From the NCBI GenBank assembly GCA_903813345.2, contig CAIIXF020000001.1:45713885-45777884 (forward strand): a DNA stretch of 64,000 bases. The letters run 5' to 3'. Source of the DNA: Owenia fusiformis (lineage: Eukaryota > Annelida > Polychaeta > Sabellida > Oweniidae). A model generated the notes under the pieces. It ran no database searches. It had not been told where the DNA came from and was given only the letters and a program-made list of their open reading frames with translations. Shown piece by piece: positions 28,701-39,719 of this stretch (its first letter is position 1; each line of letters starts with the position of its first letter). The translations under genes were made by a program, and so were the position numbers.

Positions 28701-31700
28701 GTCCTAGAAATGGGTTTAAATTGGGAAACAAAATATCGTACGAAAATCTAACACCGGAAGTCTGGCCATCTTGATGCAACAACACGGTGTTGTTGCATCA
28801 CGATACCCCCCAGTGTTTGTGGAAAGGTGAATAAGTTTACTCGGACTAACAAAACAATTATAGACCTCTCCATTCGATCAACCGTCAAAATCATATACCT
28901 CTACCTTCGGTCTCTGTCAACAGTAGTTTTTCGGTTTACAGTCTCGGTATACAATTTTGCCGGTTGACATCTGGGGAGGTCAACAATTGTAAACTGTTGA
29001 CCACTACTAGGTACTGTTGACCGCTATTTTTGAAAAATTGTTTTTTAATGTTGAATTTTTTTTAATTTTGAAAAAATAAATTGTGTAAAAAATTACAAGT
29101 ATTCGACGGTTTGGGGATTTTTTGCTAAAATATGATACCTTTACTTATCAAATATGTTCACGTGATATTCGATTATATATTCGTCCAATTATTATATTAT
29201 TTGGACTAACAGAACAATTGTTAAGCTCTCTTTTCGGTCAACTGGCAAAAGTGTCCTCGACCTCTGGTCTTGATCAACAGTGCTTTCAAGGTTTACAATA
29301 TCGGTATACAATTTTGCCAGTTGACCTTAAGAGAGGTCTGCAAATGTATATTATATCCTTCAAATTATTATATTCTTCGGACTAACAAACAATTGTTAAC
29401 CTTTCTATTCGGTCAACTGGCCAAAGTGTATAACTCAACAGTAAACCGTGAGAGTACTGTTGACCTCGACCTCCGAACTTTAAAGGATTACAGTATCGGT
29501 ATACAATTTTGCCAGTTGACCTCAAGAGAGGTCTACAATTGTATATCCTTTGTTATCCCACCCAAAGAATGATGTCATATATCAAGTTGAAGAGTTGTAT
29601 ACGCTGCTCAGGAGTTTGCGCTATCCAGGAGTTATACATCGTTCTCAAGAGTTGTATAGGATGAGAGACAATATGATATTTCCCGAGGGCCCGGGATATC
29701 TGGGATAACTGTACCCCTATCAATTTACCTTTTTGGGTCCTTAATCTTATCACTTTTGTTTACCTTTTTACTCAGTCGGAGAGAAGGAATCCAAAGAAAG
29801 CAATAATTCTACATACGTGCGTCGTGCAAGATTTCCATTAAACGTGTAACTAAACGGCCTCTCTAATATAGTCAATTAGACGTTTTTACACGTTTGCTCT
29901 CCAAATTGGAGGAAATAAAGATGTTTGTCATGCCATGTTAAAGGCGATTAAACTATGTTATAGAACAACGTCCAGTACATTATAATATTTAAAAGTATAA
30001 ATTTTTGAAAATACATATAAAGGATCTTCGCCCGCAGGACGTGTATTTTGAATGCCTTGAGAAGAACGCAAATATGGGTAATGGGTAACGGTGTTGCAAT
30101 AGTAGCATTTAAAAATCTGTTCCTCTCGAGATTTATGGTCTTCTGAAATTATACTATTAATTGGTGTTGCTGCATCATTGCTCAAATCTAGAGGAGTGTT
30201 GTTGCATCTTCAGTTTGGTGTTGTTGCATCAATAGTGAGAAACTAAAACCGTGAACTTATTGCTTCTTGGTGATGGTTACATGTATACTAATGACAGTTT
30301 CTTTAAATATAGATCATGCGCTAACTGCACGTGTATGGTTATTGAGCAACTCGTCCTAGAAATGGGTTTAAAGTGGGGAAACAAAATATCGTACGAAAAT
30401 CTATCACCGGAAGTCTGGCCATCTTGATGCAACAACACGGTGTTGTTGCATCACGATACTCCCCAGTGATAATGCGTACTATATTTCTGCAGCGATTACG
30501 TGGTTATAACCCCGTCTGGGAATGCAGTTGTGCAGTACTTAGCGGTGATATTTGACATGTAACCTTTGACACTTATCGAAAGGTCTAAGAGTTTTGCTCT
30601 AAAGATCTGCTTATCAGTCTTATAAAATATACATCCAGTTATTTAGGTATATTGCAATACCACAAACCGATAGCGTAGCTTAAGGTAAATAGAAAACACC
30701 ACCACCTGGTTGCGTTACAAAATGTGTAACAATTGTCTTCACTCTATAAATGCTGAACGCCTTCCACAAAAACAGCGTTGATCAGGATAGGTTTCACCAC
30801 TTTTTGATGACGAATGACGATACAAAAACGTCATATGCAACTGCTAAAGCTTTGTGTTACAGAGATACATGACTAACATGAGCTGTCAGTGAGTAACTCC
30901 TGACAAATGACTTAATTTATATCACGATTTAAATTAAGATGCATGCACCCCATTTCATAGCAAATTGTAGGCTCAGATGATATGTATAAAAAATAGTTTG
31001 CATTTGATTAGAATTGCATGTCAAATATTAAAAATATAATTGATGTACAAACACCATTGGGCAGAATTTAACATTGACAAGTGGAAATCAGTAAGTGAGC
31101 GGTAGTTAATANNNNNNNNNNNNNNNNNNNNNNNTGTTAATAATATGAGTTATGGCATTCTAAGGTGGCAGTTACTATATATTTAGCGGTTTTATAGTAT
31201 TTTCTTTCTTTACGTGACCTTAACACATTTTCATTATAAAGGAGAGAATTGTTTTGCACTGTGAAAATTAACATATATAAGGTATACTGCAGTAAACTAT
31301 TTTTTGAAATATTTCAAAAAACGCTTGCAAATCATCTAAATTATGACCGGAAATTTTTACCCCTTTCTAGGCTCGCCTTGCATTTGCTCTAAATAATAAT
31401 GTTCTTAATAAGTCTTATAATATTACTTTGATTTTTTATCCGAAATACGAATTGCTAGAACTGATATTATAAGTATATCATAAAGTGACGTTCATCATGA
31501 AACTCACATGAGGAGTGGCAGGCACGAATTTCTATATTTTAAACCGGGAGACATTCGAACACAGTTAACCCTGCAAGGAGATCGAACATATTTTGGCGAG
31601 AAAAAACTTTCATTGTTGGTAGTATAGTAGTTCATTGCAGAGAGGGTAATTTATACAGAAGTATATGCGGAGAAAGGGTGTCCACCATAAGACAGGTGTT

Positions 31701-33552
31701 CACTAAAGAGTGTTCACTTAGACAGGTTTTTACTAATCATCATAATTTTAGAGTAATTTCGGATATTGATGTGCAGGGTCCGATTACTGAAGCACATGAA
31801 TCGGTCAAAATGGCTTATATTGATAACTTAATAACGTTCCATTCTGTAGTGATCAATTATTTTGATTATATAGTTTTGGTGTTATAATCCGTGAAATCTT
31901 ATTTATAATACATTGAATAGGTCTAAGAGCATCTTCTCAAGTTCTCAGCCGCCGGCTAGTGTAATGTCTACCTTGAGTGTCAGAGTATAGTATATGCTTT
32001 ACATGTAGACGAATTCGAAGCTCTCGTGAAAGGTAGCAAAGTCAAATTATTGGAGAGGGTAGAATCGTACCACAGATGACAACCTTTAGAGGCCTGACTC
32101 TTCCTCTGTTTGACATCATGTTTGGCATGCTTACTCTCAGGATGATCCTTTGACATATATTATATTATACAGTTACATAACGTGATCGAGTGTTTGTTCT
32201 CATCACTAACTAACGTTAATATAACAGGGAATGATACATTTTGTAGCAATCGGGCTGGTATTCTTGAAATATTTCACATTGTTCGTACCATCAACTTTTT
32301 TATGAAGTTTTAAACACAAAGGTGCGATAAACTCAATAGTTTATGTTTCGGGGTTCCGACATTATCTCGGCATATTCCTTGTCTTAGTCTACCCCAGCCC
32401 CTCGTTAAACAGAAGACATCAGGTGCGAATATAGAGTTAGTTTATCGAATAATTGAATTCAAATTGCAAATTTAAGTGTTTGAAAGACATAAATAAAACA
32501 AAATTATTACCCATTAATCCGGCATTTATTTTACTTATATGCCTATACTTTGACCAGACCTCACTCATATTTATAACAACAAATGCATTATTTAACCAAC
32601 AAATGTATTCAGAGTTTGTAACATCTCAACTCAAACTAGGTTGAGGGATTAGATTGTCTATTTTTTGTAAATTATATACAGTGTGTCGATTTCTCAAGCT
32701 GTGCCAGCTTTTTCGTCCAATACTGACATGTTTAGTGCTAGTGAAATATTACTAGAGGTAAAACAAATGTTTATTGGGCAACATTATACCGATATATAAC
32801 CATCGTGCTGTTACTCCAATATAACCTCATTTACCCGGGGTCCAGTCGACGAATTCCATTGAGGTAACCAGTGACCACTCAAAGAAATGTAAACAAACAC
32901 TGATAAGATAAATCAATCATAAATGGGTGAATATGAATATCAAAAATTGATATTTCTGACCAATGGATGTAGCCTAGCAGCAACTGGTTTCGGAATATCC
33001 GGCATCGAAATGCAACCCTTAATTTCAATAGTTTGATTTTACTACTAGGTTTTGCGGCCCTGGGTACAAAATATAATCCATTATGCCCCTGTTTTTACCC
33101 CCTGTTTTTTCAACCTAATAGAAGATTGGCTCCAGGCCCTGAAGATGCAATTAAGTACAAGTTGTATCAAATATGTACATAAACGCGGGACTATATACGC
33201 ACTGCATCAAGTATATGCTAAATGTATTATAAATAAATGACTTACTTTGTATAATAGTGGGGGGCCTGGGGGTTGTTGATATTGGTGCCGTGGGAGCAGG
33301 GACTCCTTGACAGACTTCCCAATAATCCGGGCAGCAATCTGGATTAGGCCTGTCGCAGAATATATCGCAGTAACACACGGTGTCTAATATAGGCATTGAA
33401 CATTCATCTATTCTGCCTGTGCAACATTGATCACCTCTTGATCTCCTTGAGCAAAATTGTTGGCCCGCAAAATCTGCGAACTCTGGGGGTACCGCATAAA
33501 CTACCCCGAAGTACATAGTGCAGACCCATAATATCAGTGTAGTCCTTGTCAT
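13450..33552 (-). CDS. TINAGL1: Tubulointerstitial nephritis antigen-like protein (inactive cathepsin B-like), nine exons
   Basis: Nine exons join in frame to 1548 coding bases (515 residues): 33552-33246, 18775-18709, 18016-17906, 17764-17532, 17221-17071, 15854-15686, 15439-15282, 13973-13931, 13758-13450. All introns are GT-AG with matching phases. Domains in order: signal peptide 1-20; Cys-rich somatomedin B module about 34-81; Thr/Pro linker; VWC-like module about 105-146 with a CxxCxC; cathepsin B-like papain fold about 207-480. The nucleophile position reads GNCGSSWAF with Ser233 in place of Cys, while His393 and Asn417 (AANSWG) remain. This is the known signature of TINAG/TINAGL, secreted matrix and basement-membrane glycoproteins without protease activity. 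The last ~33 residues are Lys/Arg/His-rich, a possible heparin- or matrix-binding tail. The start ATG has A at -3. An extra exon inside the 14.5-kb intron 1 cannot be excluded, but phases fit without one. Confidence 0.93.
13931..13973 (-). CDS. TINAGL1: TINAGL1 exon 8 (43 bases)
   Basis: Micro-exon between TTTCAG and GTAAG. It encodes [14 protein letters not shown], completing the GWG motif begun in exon 7. Confidence 0.85.
15282..15439 (-). CDS. TINAGL1: TINAGL1 exon 7: catalytic-His block
   Basis: 158 bases. Encodes [27 protein letters not shown] and YHSVRIVG, in which His393 aligns with the papain-family catalytic His. Acceptor TTACAG, donor GTAAGT. Confidence 0.92.
15686..15854 (-). CDS. 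TINAGL1: TINAGL1 exon 6
   Basis: 169 bases. Encodes EECYPYTSG and a stretch of Cys/Ser/Asn-rich insert ending YQSTPPYRI, colinear with TINAG. Acceptor TTTTAG, donor GTAAGC, phase 0 exit. Confidence 0.88.
16154..16497 (+). repeat. Minisatellite, ~54-bp unit x ~6.5
   Basis: Units start ATGACCCCACCCT and continue with ATTTTCATT and GTCACATCAACT. It lies in TINAGL1 intron 5 (between 17070 and 15855). Confidence 0.9.
17071..17221 (-). CDS. TINAGL1: TINAGL1 exon 5
   Basis: 151 bases. Encodes [33 protein letters not shown]: the papain-fold Q-L-x-x-C and CxGG blocks conserved in cathepsin B and TINAG. Acceptor TTTCAG, donor GTAAGT. Confidence 0.92.
17532..17764 (-). CDS. TINAGL1: TINAGL1 exon 4: start of cathepsin B-like domain, Cys to Ser site
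   Basis: 233 bases. Encodes the [13 protein letters not shown] linker, [11 protein letters not shown] and the active-site loop GNCGSSWAF, in which the nucleophile is Ser233. Acceptor TAAAG/G, donor G/GTTAGT. Confidence 0.9.
17906..18016 (-). CDS. TINAGL1: TINAGL1 exon 3: end of VWC-like module
   Basis: 111 bases. The acceptor TTATAG at 18018-18017 is chosen over two nearer AGs because only it restores the family's CxxCxC and avoids a stop at the junction. Encodes CTCVENQ and the [10 protein letters not shown] block. Donor GTTAGT. Confidence 0.86.
18369..18606. repeat. Hairpin repeat in TINAGL1 intron 2
   Basis: The arm around ACTCCGTTGCCCGGCGTGG (18404-18422) is inverted at about 18549-18567. 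About 63 bases pair on each side with some mismatches, around a ~110-base loop. Confidence 0.75.
18709..18775 (-). CDS. TINAGL1: TINAGL1 exon 2: start of VWC-like module
   Basis: 67 bases between a TGCAG acceptor and a GTGAGT donor. Encodes [15 protein letters not shown] and the first Cys of the CxxCxC; the codon for the second Cys is split across the donor (phase 2). Confidence 0.88.
19444..20435. mobile_element. TTAA-flanked element with internal TATA box, copy 2
   Basis: TTAA at 19440-19443 and 20436-20439. The right end GGCGCACACT complements the left end of copy 1 (2735). It carries TATAAATAG at 19492-19500 and the conserved AGGTAAGCCAGGA at 19526-19538, at the same spacing as copy 1. 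Interior words ACACACATAAAT and GGGAATT are also shared. It lies in TINAGL1 intron 1. Confidence 0.65.
20457..21018. mobile_element. CACCCTATGC element, AATAC duplication
   Basis: CACCCTATGCTTAGTGAGCG is inverted at the right end. Terminal repeats are about 65 bp and run through CAAGGGTGATGGTAA and the GGCGCCC block. AATAC flanks at 20452-20456 and 21019-21023. No ORF. Confidence 0.9.
21024..25693. other. TINAGL1 intron 1, no gene seen
   Basis: AT-rich intronic sequence. Apart from the MITE at 22020-22234 I find neither exons nor clear repeats; a 117-codon frame at 23314 has no domain or splice support. Confidence 0.5.
22020..22234. mobile_element. Short mariner-type MITE, TA flanks
   Basis: TGACCCAAAAAAATGCAACC at the left and GGTTGCATTTTTTGGGTCA at the right, ending CATACTG/TA. 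About 215 bp. The left end lacks a few terminal bases compared with the right. Confidence 0.7.
25699..30468. mobile_element. Composite foldback transposon (4.77 kb), ATAAT duplication
   Basis: Starts CACTGGGGGGTATCG and ends CGATACTCCCCAGTG, flanked by ATAAT at 25694-25698 and 30469-30473. Each end carries a near-perfect 14-1-14 palindrome built on TGATGCAACAACAC, and further copies of that word lie inside (about 26801, 28545, 28567). A third, internal right end stops at 28818 (CCCCCCAGTG), and 28440-28818 is nearly identical to 30090-30468. The element is thus a complete copy plus a duplicated 3' part. No intact transposase frame. The superfamily is uncertain; CA...TG ends with a 5-bp duplication fit hAT5-like elements. 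Confidence 0.88.
27398..29552 (+). repeat. Four GTTGACC-rich internal repeats in the composite transposon
   Basis: A unit of 155-195 bases starting near GGACTAACAAACAATTGTT and ending GGTCTACAATTGTATAT occurs at about 27398, 28838, 29198 and 29375. Each has several GGTCAAC/GTTGACC inverted words around CGGTATACAATTTTG. Confidence 0.75.
31112..31134. other. Assembly gap (23 N)
   Basis: Run of 23 undetermined bases inside TINAGL1 intron 1. The two sides may not be truly adjacent. Confidence 0.99.
33246..33552 (-). CDS. TINAGL1: TINAGL1 exon 1: signal peptide and somatomedin B module
   Basis: Codes for residues 1-102 plus one base, then a GTAAG donor at 33245. There is a hydrophobic leader, then ten cysteines between residues 34 and 81 in a somatomedin-B-like spacing (two CC pairs), then a Thr/Pro-rich linker. 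Confidence 0.92.
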
Positions 33553-36115
33553 TTTGTTTTAATTTCTTAGAAACTGTTGTAATTGTTCTGCTGGGCTGTT
33601 TTATCCAGTTATTAGGTATTGGTTACCTTTTCGGATTGACTCAATTAGAAATGTATCCCAATGCGCCCTGCCTTACTGGTCTGTCGCTATTCCTAACTGC
33701 CACCGCTTGCGGCCAATAAGTAATGAGTGGCCCGTCTGTACCAATAATGATAACGTTACTTTTTTCAACAAATTATCATGGTAGTAATCACTTGACCAAC
33801 ATTCGTTAAATTTTATGTTTCATATATAGGCTGTTGATAAATTCCCGTGATTAGTCATATTTTTGATTGACGAGTTTGTTCTATTGTTGAGTTTTGACTT
33901 CGACTGACTTTATCTGAAGAGCTCTCCCGGGTCACATCGATCTCTTACCCTCTTAAAACGCCAGTCTTGTTTTAGCCCTTGTTGTGAGTTGTTGTTATAT
34001 TTTCTAAAAATGAAGAAGTGGGAATTGTTATACGTATATTAATTACTTGTACGTTGTTTTCTACCTGTTGAAATATGGTATACTTGAAAGAAACAAAGAC
34101 TATCTCGACCTCACCTTCGATGTAGATAAATCACGCGAGCAAAAACATATGTTTTAGGCCCTAAGTTTATACTGTATATTACATGATGTAGTAAAAAGTT
34201 TTAAATCAGCGATATCAATCGGTCCCAAGGTGACCAATCTACATACATTGTAAAGAGGTATTTGATTTTATGGACGATACGAGGGTGATTCAATTAGATC
34301 TTGTTAAAAACCATTAAGAAACACTCACTTAAAGGGTTAAACATTACGTAAACATGAATCAAAAGTCTTAAATGCATGCCCCGATAAGTCAACACTAGTT
34401 TATCATTAGCAGTTGCAATGTTACCATCAGATTAAAACTAATTCGAAATGATATCGCCAAAAACCAAAAACAAATTGCTCGTCCCTCGTATCCAATTTGC
34501 TGAATATATATTATTTACCAAGGACCAGTCACGTTTTGCCATATGTTACAATTGTACCTTAAGCTATTTTCTTTTTTCTTTCAGAGTTTAAACTGTTATT
34601 TGTAAGAAGTGAACTTGAAGACCTACTATGCAAACAACCTAATATACCAGACAATCAAAGGTTTGAAATATGCGAAGTCGAGTTGAAAACTACGAAACTA
34701 CAAAACAGATCAAAAGTAAAATGTTCTATTCAAAAATGGTTTATAGACCTATGATGGTCTATTTTGTGAAATAAAGGCCCATTGTATAAATCCGAAAAAC
34801 TATACACAGACGAAACATGTAGTACGAAACATTGTATCTAATCCTTTGGAAATATTTTGTCTTGTGTTAAGGTGAACCTTCTACCCAGTAGAGCTCATAT
34901 GCATGTTAGCAAAGTTACACGAAGGGGACAAAATATCAAATACACTTTGACAAGCCTTAATAAAAAAAATGATTATAGAACAGTATAACAAAGTGCATCA
35001 TTTCCTATTATCAATCATGTTGCGTTCTTGATTATACAATCCATGTCAATGTAAAATCATTACAATTGTAAAATATATCACGAACATTGTTGACTTACGA
35101 ATTCATTTTTGAAACAATTCATCAACCTTCTTATATGACCTTAATTTGAGGTTCATAAAACAAATATGTATAGAAATATTTTCTGGACATTAACCCATAT
35201 CTGAGTTGTGAACGCGCAAAGCTGAATTACCACATCTCCAGAAGAATGTAAATACACTCCTCCCTATAAAAGTTTGGAAACTGTACTTATAAATTCTAAT
35301 TTTAGACTAAAAACATATTGAGTTCCAATACATGAAATCCCCCAAATTTTTTTTTCTCAAAATCTCAAAAATTGATGACTGGTGAATTCAATTATTTATT
35401 TTGTCAAATAAAGTGCATTCATTTTATCGACTATAACATGTACATCCTTTCGTTTAATTTGCTGCATTCGCATACATTCTTTGGAATCTATAGAACTTCC
35501 TATCAGCGAAAATTCTCCAAAATACATATTCCCGACTTGTTGTGAATGAGGGAAATTTTGAAGGAAAAATCGTATCCATTGAAAGAATGTCGACTGATAT
35601 TTATAGAATTTTACTGATTTTGCAGATGAAATTGGCGTTAACCCACAAAATCCAATGGGATATTTGGGTTGCCAAACTTATGGACGATAGTGAATTTTGT
35701 ATATCACATACAGTATGTATTTATCAGACAGGTAATTAATTAATGCACTACATAGTTAATCATATTCTACAGACTAAACAGATGGTATTTTTGCATCTAC
35801 GCTCGTGACGTAGGTCTGACCATGGTATATCATTTATAAAAGGAATAAGTTTAATGTCTTATAGCACCCACGCAACTTCAATACGTCATTATCGGAATTT
35901 ACACTTAAAATGGATGCTACATTATCCTGTGCTGTAAAAGGAGATCATCTTTTGACTTTCAGACTGGAGGAAACAAACCATAAATTCAAGGATCTTTGAT
36001 GCATGGCAAGATAACTTTGAATTATATCTGTTATAGCATTCTGATACTCATAGCATCTTTCTGTTTCACCTCAGGGCTGAGAAGAAATGAGATGTCATGG
36101 TGTATCATGATGCTG
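33553..36115. other. Upstream of TINAGL1, no gene seen
   Basis: The TINAGL1 promoter should lie at its start. A weak ATAAAA on the gene strand sits about 50 bases before the ATG. Nothing else is supportable. Confidence 0.4.
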
Positions 36116-36270
36116 TTATAGCGTTTGATTGCGTCACCATCTAATGCGCAGCTCTATACGTCCATAAGTGTGATAGTCTTACCGTAATACGTAGACGACG
36201 ATTATAAGAATGTCACACTTATGGACGTATAGAGCTGCGTCATAAATTATGACGTAATCAAACGCTATAA
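36116..36270. mobile_element. 155-bp hairpin MITE
   Basis: TTATAGCGTTTGATT at the left is inverted as AATCAAACGCTATAA at the right, and ACGTCCATAAGTGTGA is inverted inside. It folds almost completely. Confidence 0.75.
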
Positions 36271-39179
36271 GTTATACGTTATACGGGAATACTATACTAG
36301 TACTCTCTGCCCTTTATTAACACTTTTTCACATGGCAAGGGCATAGATTTGCTTTCAGTCTGGGGGGGTGCAAACGCTCAAATTGTTTTCGGTTTTCAGT
36401 CAGGTGGGTGCGATCGTTGAAGAAGCAAGCCAAAAACAGATTTTTAAGATTTGTTTTGAATTTTACAAAATATTGATCTGTAAATGCGGGCGATCTTTAG
36501 CTTTTGAGAAGAGACGTGACTAATATCATGAGCAACTTGAGCATTGCTTTTAATAATTTTATGGCTCCTTAATCTGTTTTTTTTTCAAGATGTGATCAGC
36601 AGAAACTGATGAACTGACCACGTATATTACAAGGCAGCAAATTCCAAAATATTTCTCATTCGGCGCCAGCTGATTCAACATCTCATCATCACATGCATGC
36701 GTATCTTTACTCTAAATCATCTAAAAATACTAACGTATGTATGATGATTTTGGAATTCATACCCTGCGCGCAGAGTCTAGTTACAAACGACGAAGACGAA
36801 GATTTCTTTCGAGAAGGGAAGTCGAACGAATGCAAAGGGTAGGAATTCAGGGCCTAATATTAAAATACGATTTTCTCCGGAAACCCCGGTTTCTAATACC
36901 ATGGCATTCTTGGGATGCACATTTAACGTAATTGGATCATATCTTAATGTCATTACACCGATTTATAAACTGTGCAAACATAGACACACTCAGCATACCA
37001 GGCTGATATCATCCATTCAAAGGTCTTCATTTATTACTCAATCCAGAAAGAAGTGAAATACCCTTGGACCAAGGATGGGCTGATATCATCTTAGGATTTG
37101 TGACTCCCTCTTAATCGGGATGTCATCGTATAAGAGCTCAATTTAAACGAGATTGGCAAAAGTAACTCATTATATCACGACATCTCAAACTTGAACAAAA
37201 TATCACCACCTGCCATTTGCTACGCCAACCGCCATTCGGTCAAACAGCGTCCAAGAAAAGTTGGAATGGTGACATTAAGACAGAAAGATGTGATGAGTAT
37301 CAGAATATGATCATTTTTACTGTTGCAGTGCTGCATGTAATTTTGTATACGTGTGCCATGATATATGAGTTTGGCGTATTTCTAAAGATTGTGGCTATTT
37401 AAATTGACTCAAGAGCCTTAAGTGGAGACTATAACCATGTAATGTCAGATAAGAGCATTTGAGGACCCAACTTTTTGACTTCTGCTAGTTGTTGCTACCG
37501 TTTTACAAAATAACAGTCCACACATTAATCTATATCCTGTCACTTTATCTTCTATGGCCTTCTCTATGGAATGATTTATTTTTTGTTTTCATCATTTTCA
37601 ATGATCTTCAATCCTCAAGGCACTTAACGAGATATCACAAATATGAAATGTTTCATCTGGTATTAATGATTTTTCCTTATATAGAATACCTTGAGTAGTT
37701 CGTTAAGGTGGGACCAGTAAGACCCTATGCTCAAGAAGGCACTATCGCAAAAAAACTACGTGTATGTATAGTATGTTTGAGTTTAGAAGCCTGGGTACCC
37801 ACTTTGTCTAACCATGCTCTCTCATTTGTTCTCTACCTTGAAATACTAGTATGTACATGTGCAGTAGATATAATTATATAATGAGTTACTTTTGCAAGTT
37901 GTAAAATAGAAAGAAGTTTCAAAAAATATCCCCTGTACCTACCTTAAACGTCAAAGTGTGCAGGTGCACCCGATCAACAGAGGGCAAAACAAGCTTGCAA
38001 AGTAATGTAGGAATACTTTACAAAAATCACAGGCAGGTGGCGTAATGTATGCTTTTTCAATGTAGGTTTGGAGCTGTAATTTAAGTTATTAGACTTAACA
38101 AAAATAGTTATCCAAAACAATGAAAGACATTTTAGAAATTCCAAATCTAAATCTGCGAACTATATCAAGGTCGTTCTTTTTCTTAGGGTGCATTCGTATT
38201 TTATTTGCACGAGTACTATATTCTAGTGTTATGGATTAACAGGAATTACATGATACGTCATGTGCCTGTGTTGAGAATTGTTCACACTTATCGACAAATG
38301 TCATATTCCAAATGACATAACATCCGTTTTTGTCGCAATGTTTTCATATATCCTGTAGTATATCAACTAATCTCTTAAAGCTACAAAAGACCGGTAATAA
38401 ATGTGTCGATTTCTTTGCTTAGTTGTTCAGAATGTCTAAAGGCAATAACAATTCATCTTAGTCAAAACAAAACATTATGTTAGTATGCCTCTATGTTGTA
38501 TGACATACTTGTATGTGTGTGTATCACAGTATCAAATCTGGGTCTTGTGATATTAATGGGATATAAATCGCCGGGTGTCAAATAAGATATATAAATCCTC
38601 GGATGTAAGAGGCTTGATCAGAGAAAACATTCGTTCCCATCAACATCAACTCAAAATAATCTCTAGGAATGCCCTTTGCAATCCTTCGATTCCGCTTCTA
38701 AAGATTCAGATACCGGTGTAATTGCCCCTACCCTCAAGGACTCAGAATCATAGTGTGATGATATGTTTGCCTCAAGCCCTGTCCATGCCCGGTCCGAGTC
38801 AATTAGAGTCATATTAGTAAAGCTTAAAATGCAGTGGACCCAAATGGAAGCCGAGAATAGTTTTTTTATTTACATGTCTGCAATTACAACACGCAATCAC
38901 ACTTACATACTGTAATAGTAAAATAGTTTCTTTAAGTCTCACACATACATATATACAATAACATATTAAAAATAGTTTAAAAACATACAAACTGTAACAT
39001 TAACCTTTCCCCGGGGCAATTACTATAATGACAACGTACACGCAAACTCCTTAGTCAGAATTTAAAGTCAGAAATATAGCACGTAGGCTGGTCTGGTGTA
39101 TGTAAATATGTATTTTAGTAAGTAAAATTCAGACTAGGAAGTAGGGAAGGAGGTGGTACTATACTATAATCTAGTATAA
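36271..39179. other. Intergenic, no gene seen
   Basis: AT-rich, with only short frames lacking domains or splice context. Confidence 0.5.
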
Positions 39180-39318
39180 CACTGGCGGATCCAGGCCATG
39201 CCCCCCCCTCCCCCTTGGGCCCAATTTTTGAATTTAGGAGCCAATCCTTTTCAGAAGTGCGGAATTCTTTTTCTGATTTGAAATGTGGGCCACCTTGTTA
39301 GCTCCAGATCCTCCAGTG
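39180..39318. mobile_element. CACTGGCGGATCC MITE, TATAA duplication
   Basis: CACTGGCGGATCCAGG at the left and AGATCCTCCAGTG at the right. TATAA at 39175-39179 and 39319-39323. 139 bp with a C-run. Same family as 41867-42092. Confidence 0.85.
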
Positions 39319-39607
39319 TATAACGTAGTCTTAATCATCGTATTTCATCAAACAGTAGATTTATTGTGTGGATTAGTTTCGTTCGTTCCAAAATGGCCAA
39401 TATCTGAATGTATTACATACCTAGCGAAGCATTTGTATGGAAGTCAATGGGAAAGTTAGCGAGCTATATCCACCGATATTGCCCGATTACCCCGATATAG
39501 CCCGCTTACCTCGTTTTGATATTAGATTTCTTAATAACCATGATAGTATCATGACGTCACGTCATTGATACAAAGTAACCATGGGAACAAAGGCATGTAA
39601 TACATCA

Positions 39608-39719
39608 GTTATGTCACTATGACGTGAAATATGCCTTCGTTCTTGCCCAAATATAGAGCCTCCCAAGGTCGGCCTATATTGGGAGAACTCAGGCATATTT
39701 CACGTCATAGTGACATAAC
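39608..39719. mobile_element. 112-bp palindromic MITE
   Basis: GTTATGTCACTATGACGTGA at the left is exactly inverted at the right. Pairing continues through AAATATGCC to a centre near CTCCCAAGG. No clear target duplication. Confidence 0.75.
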
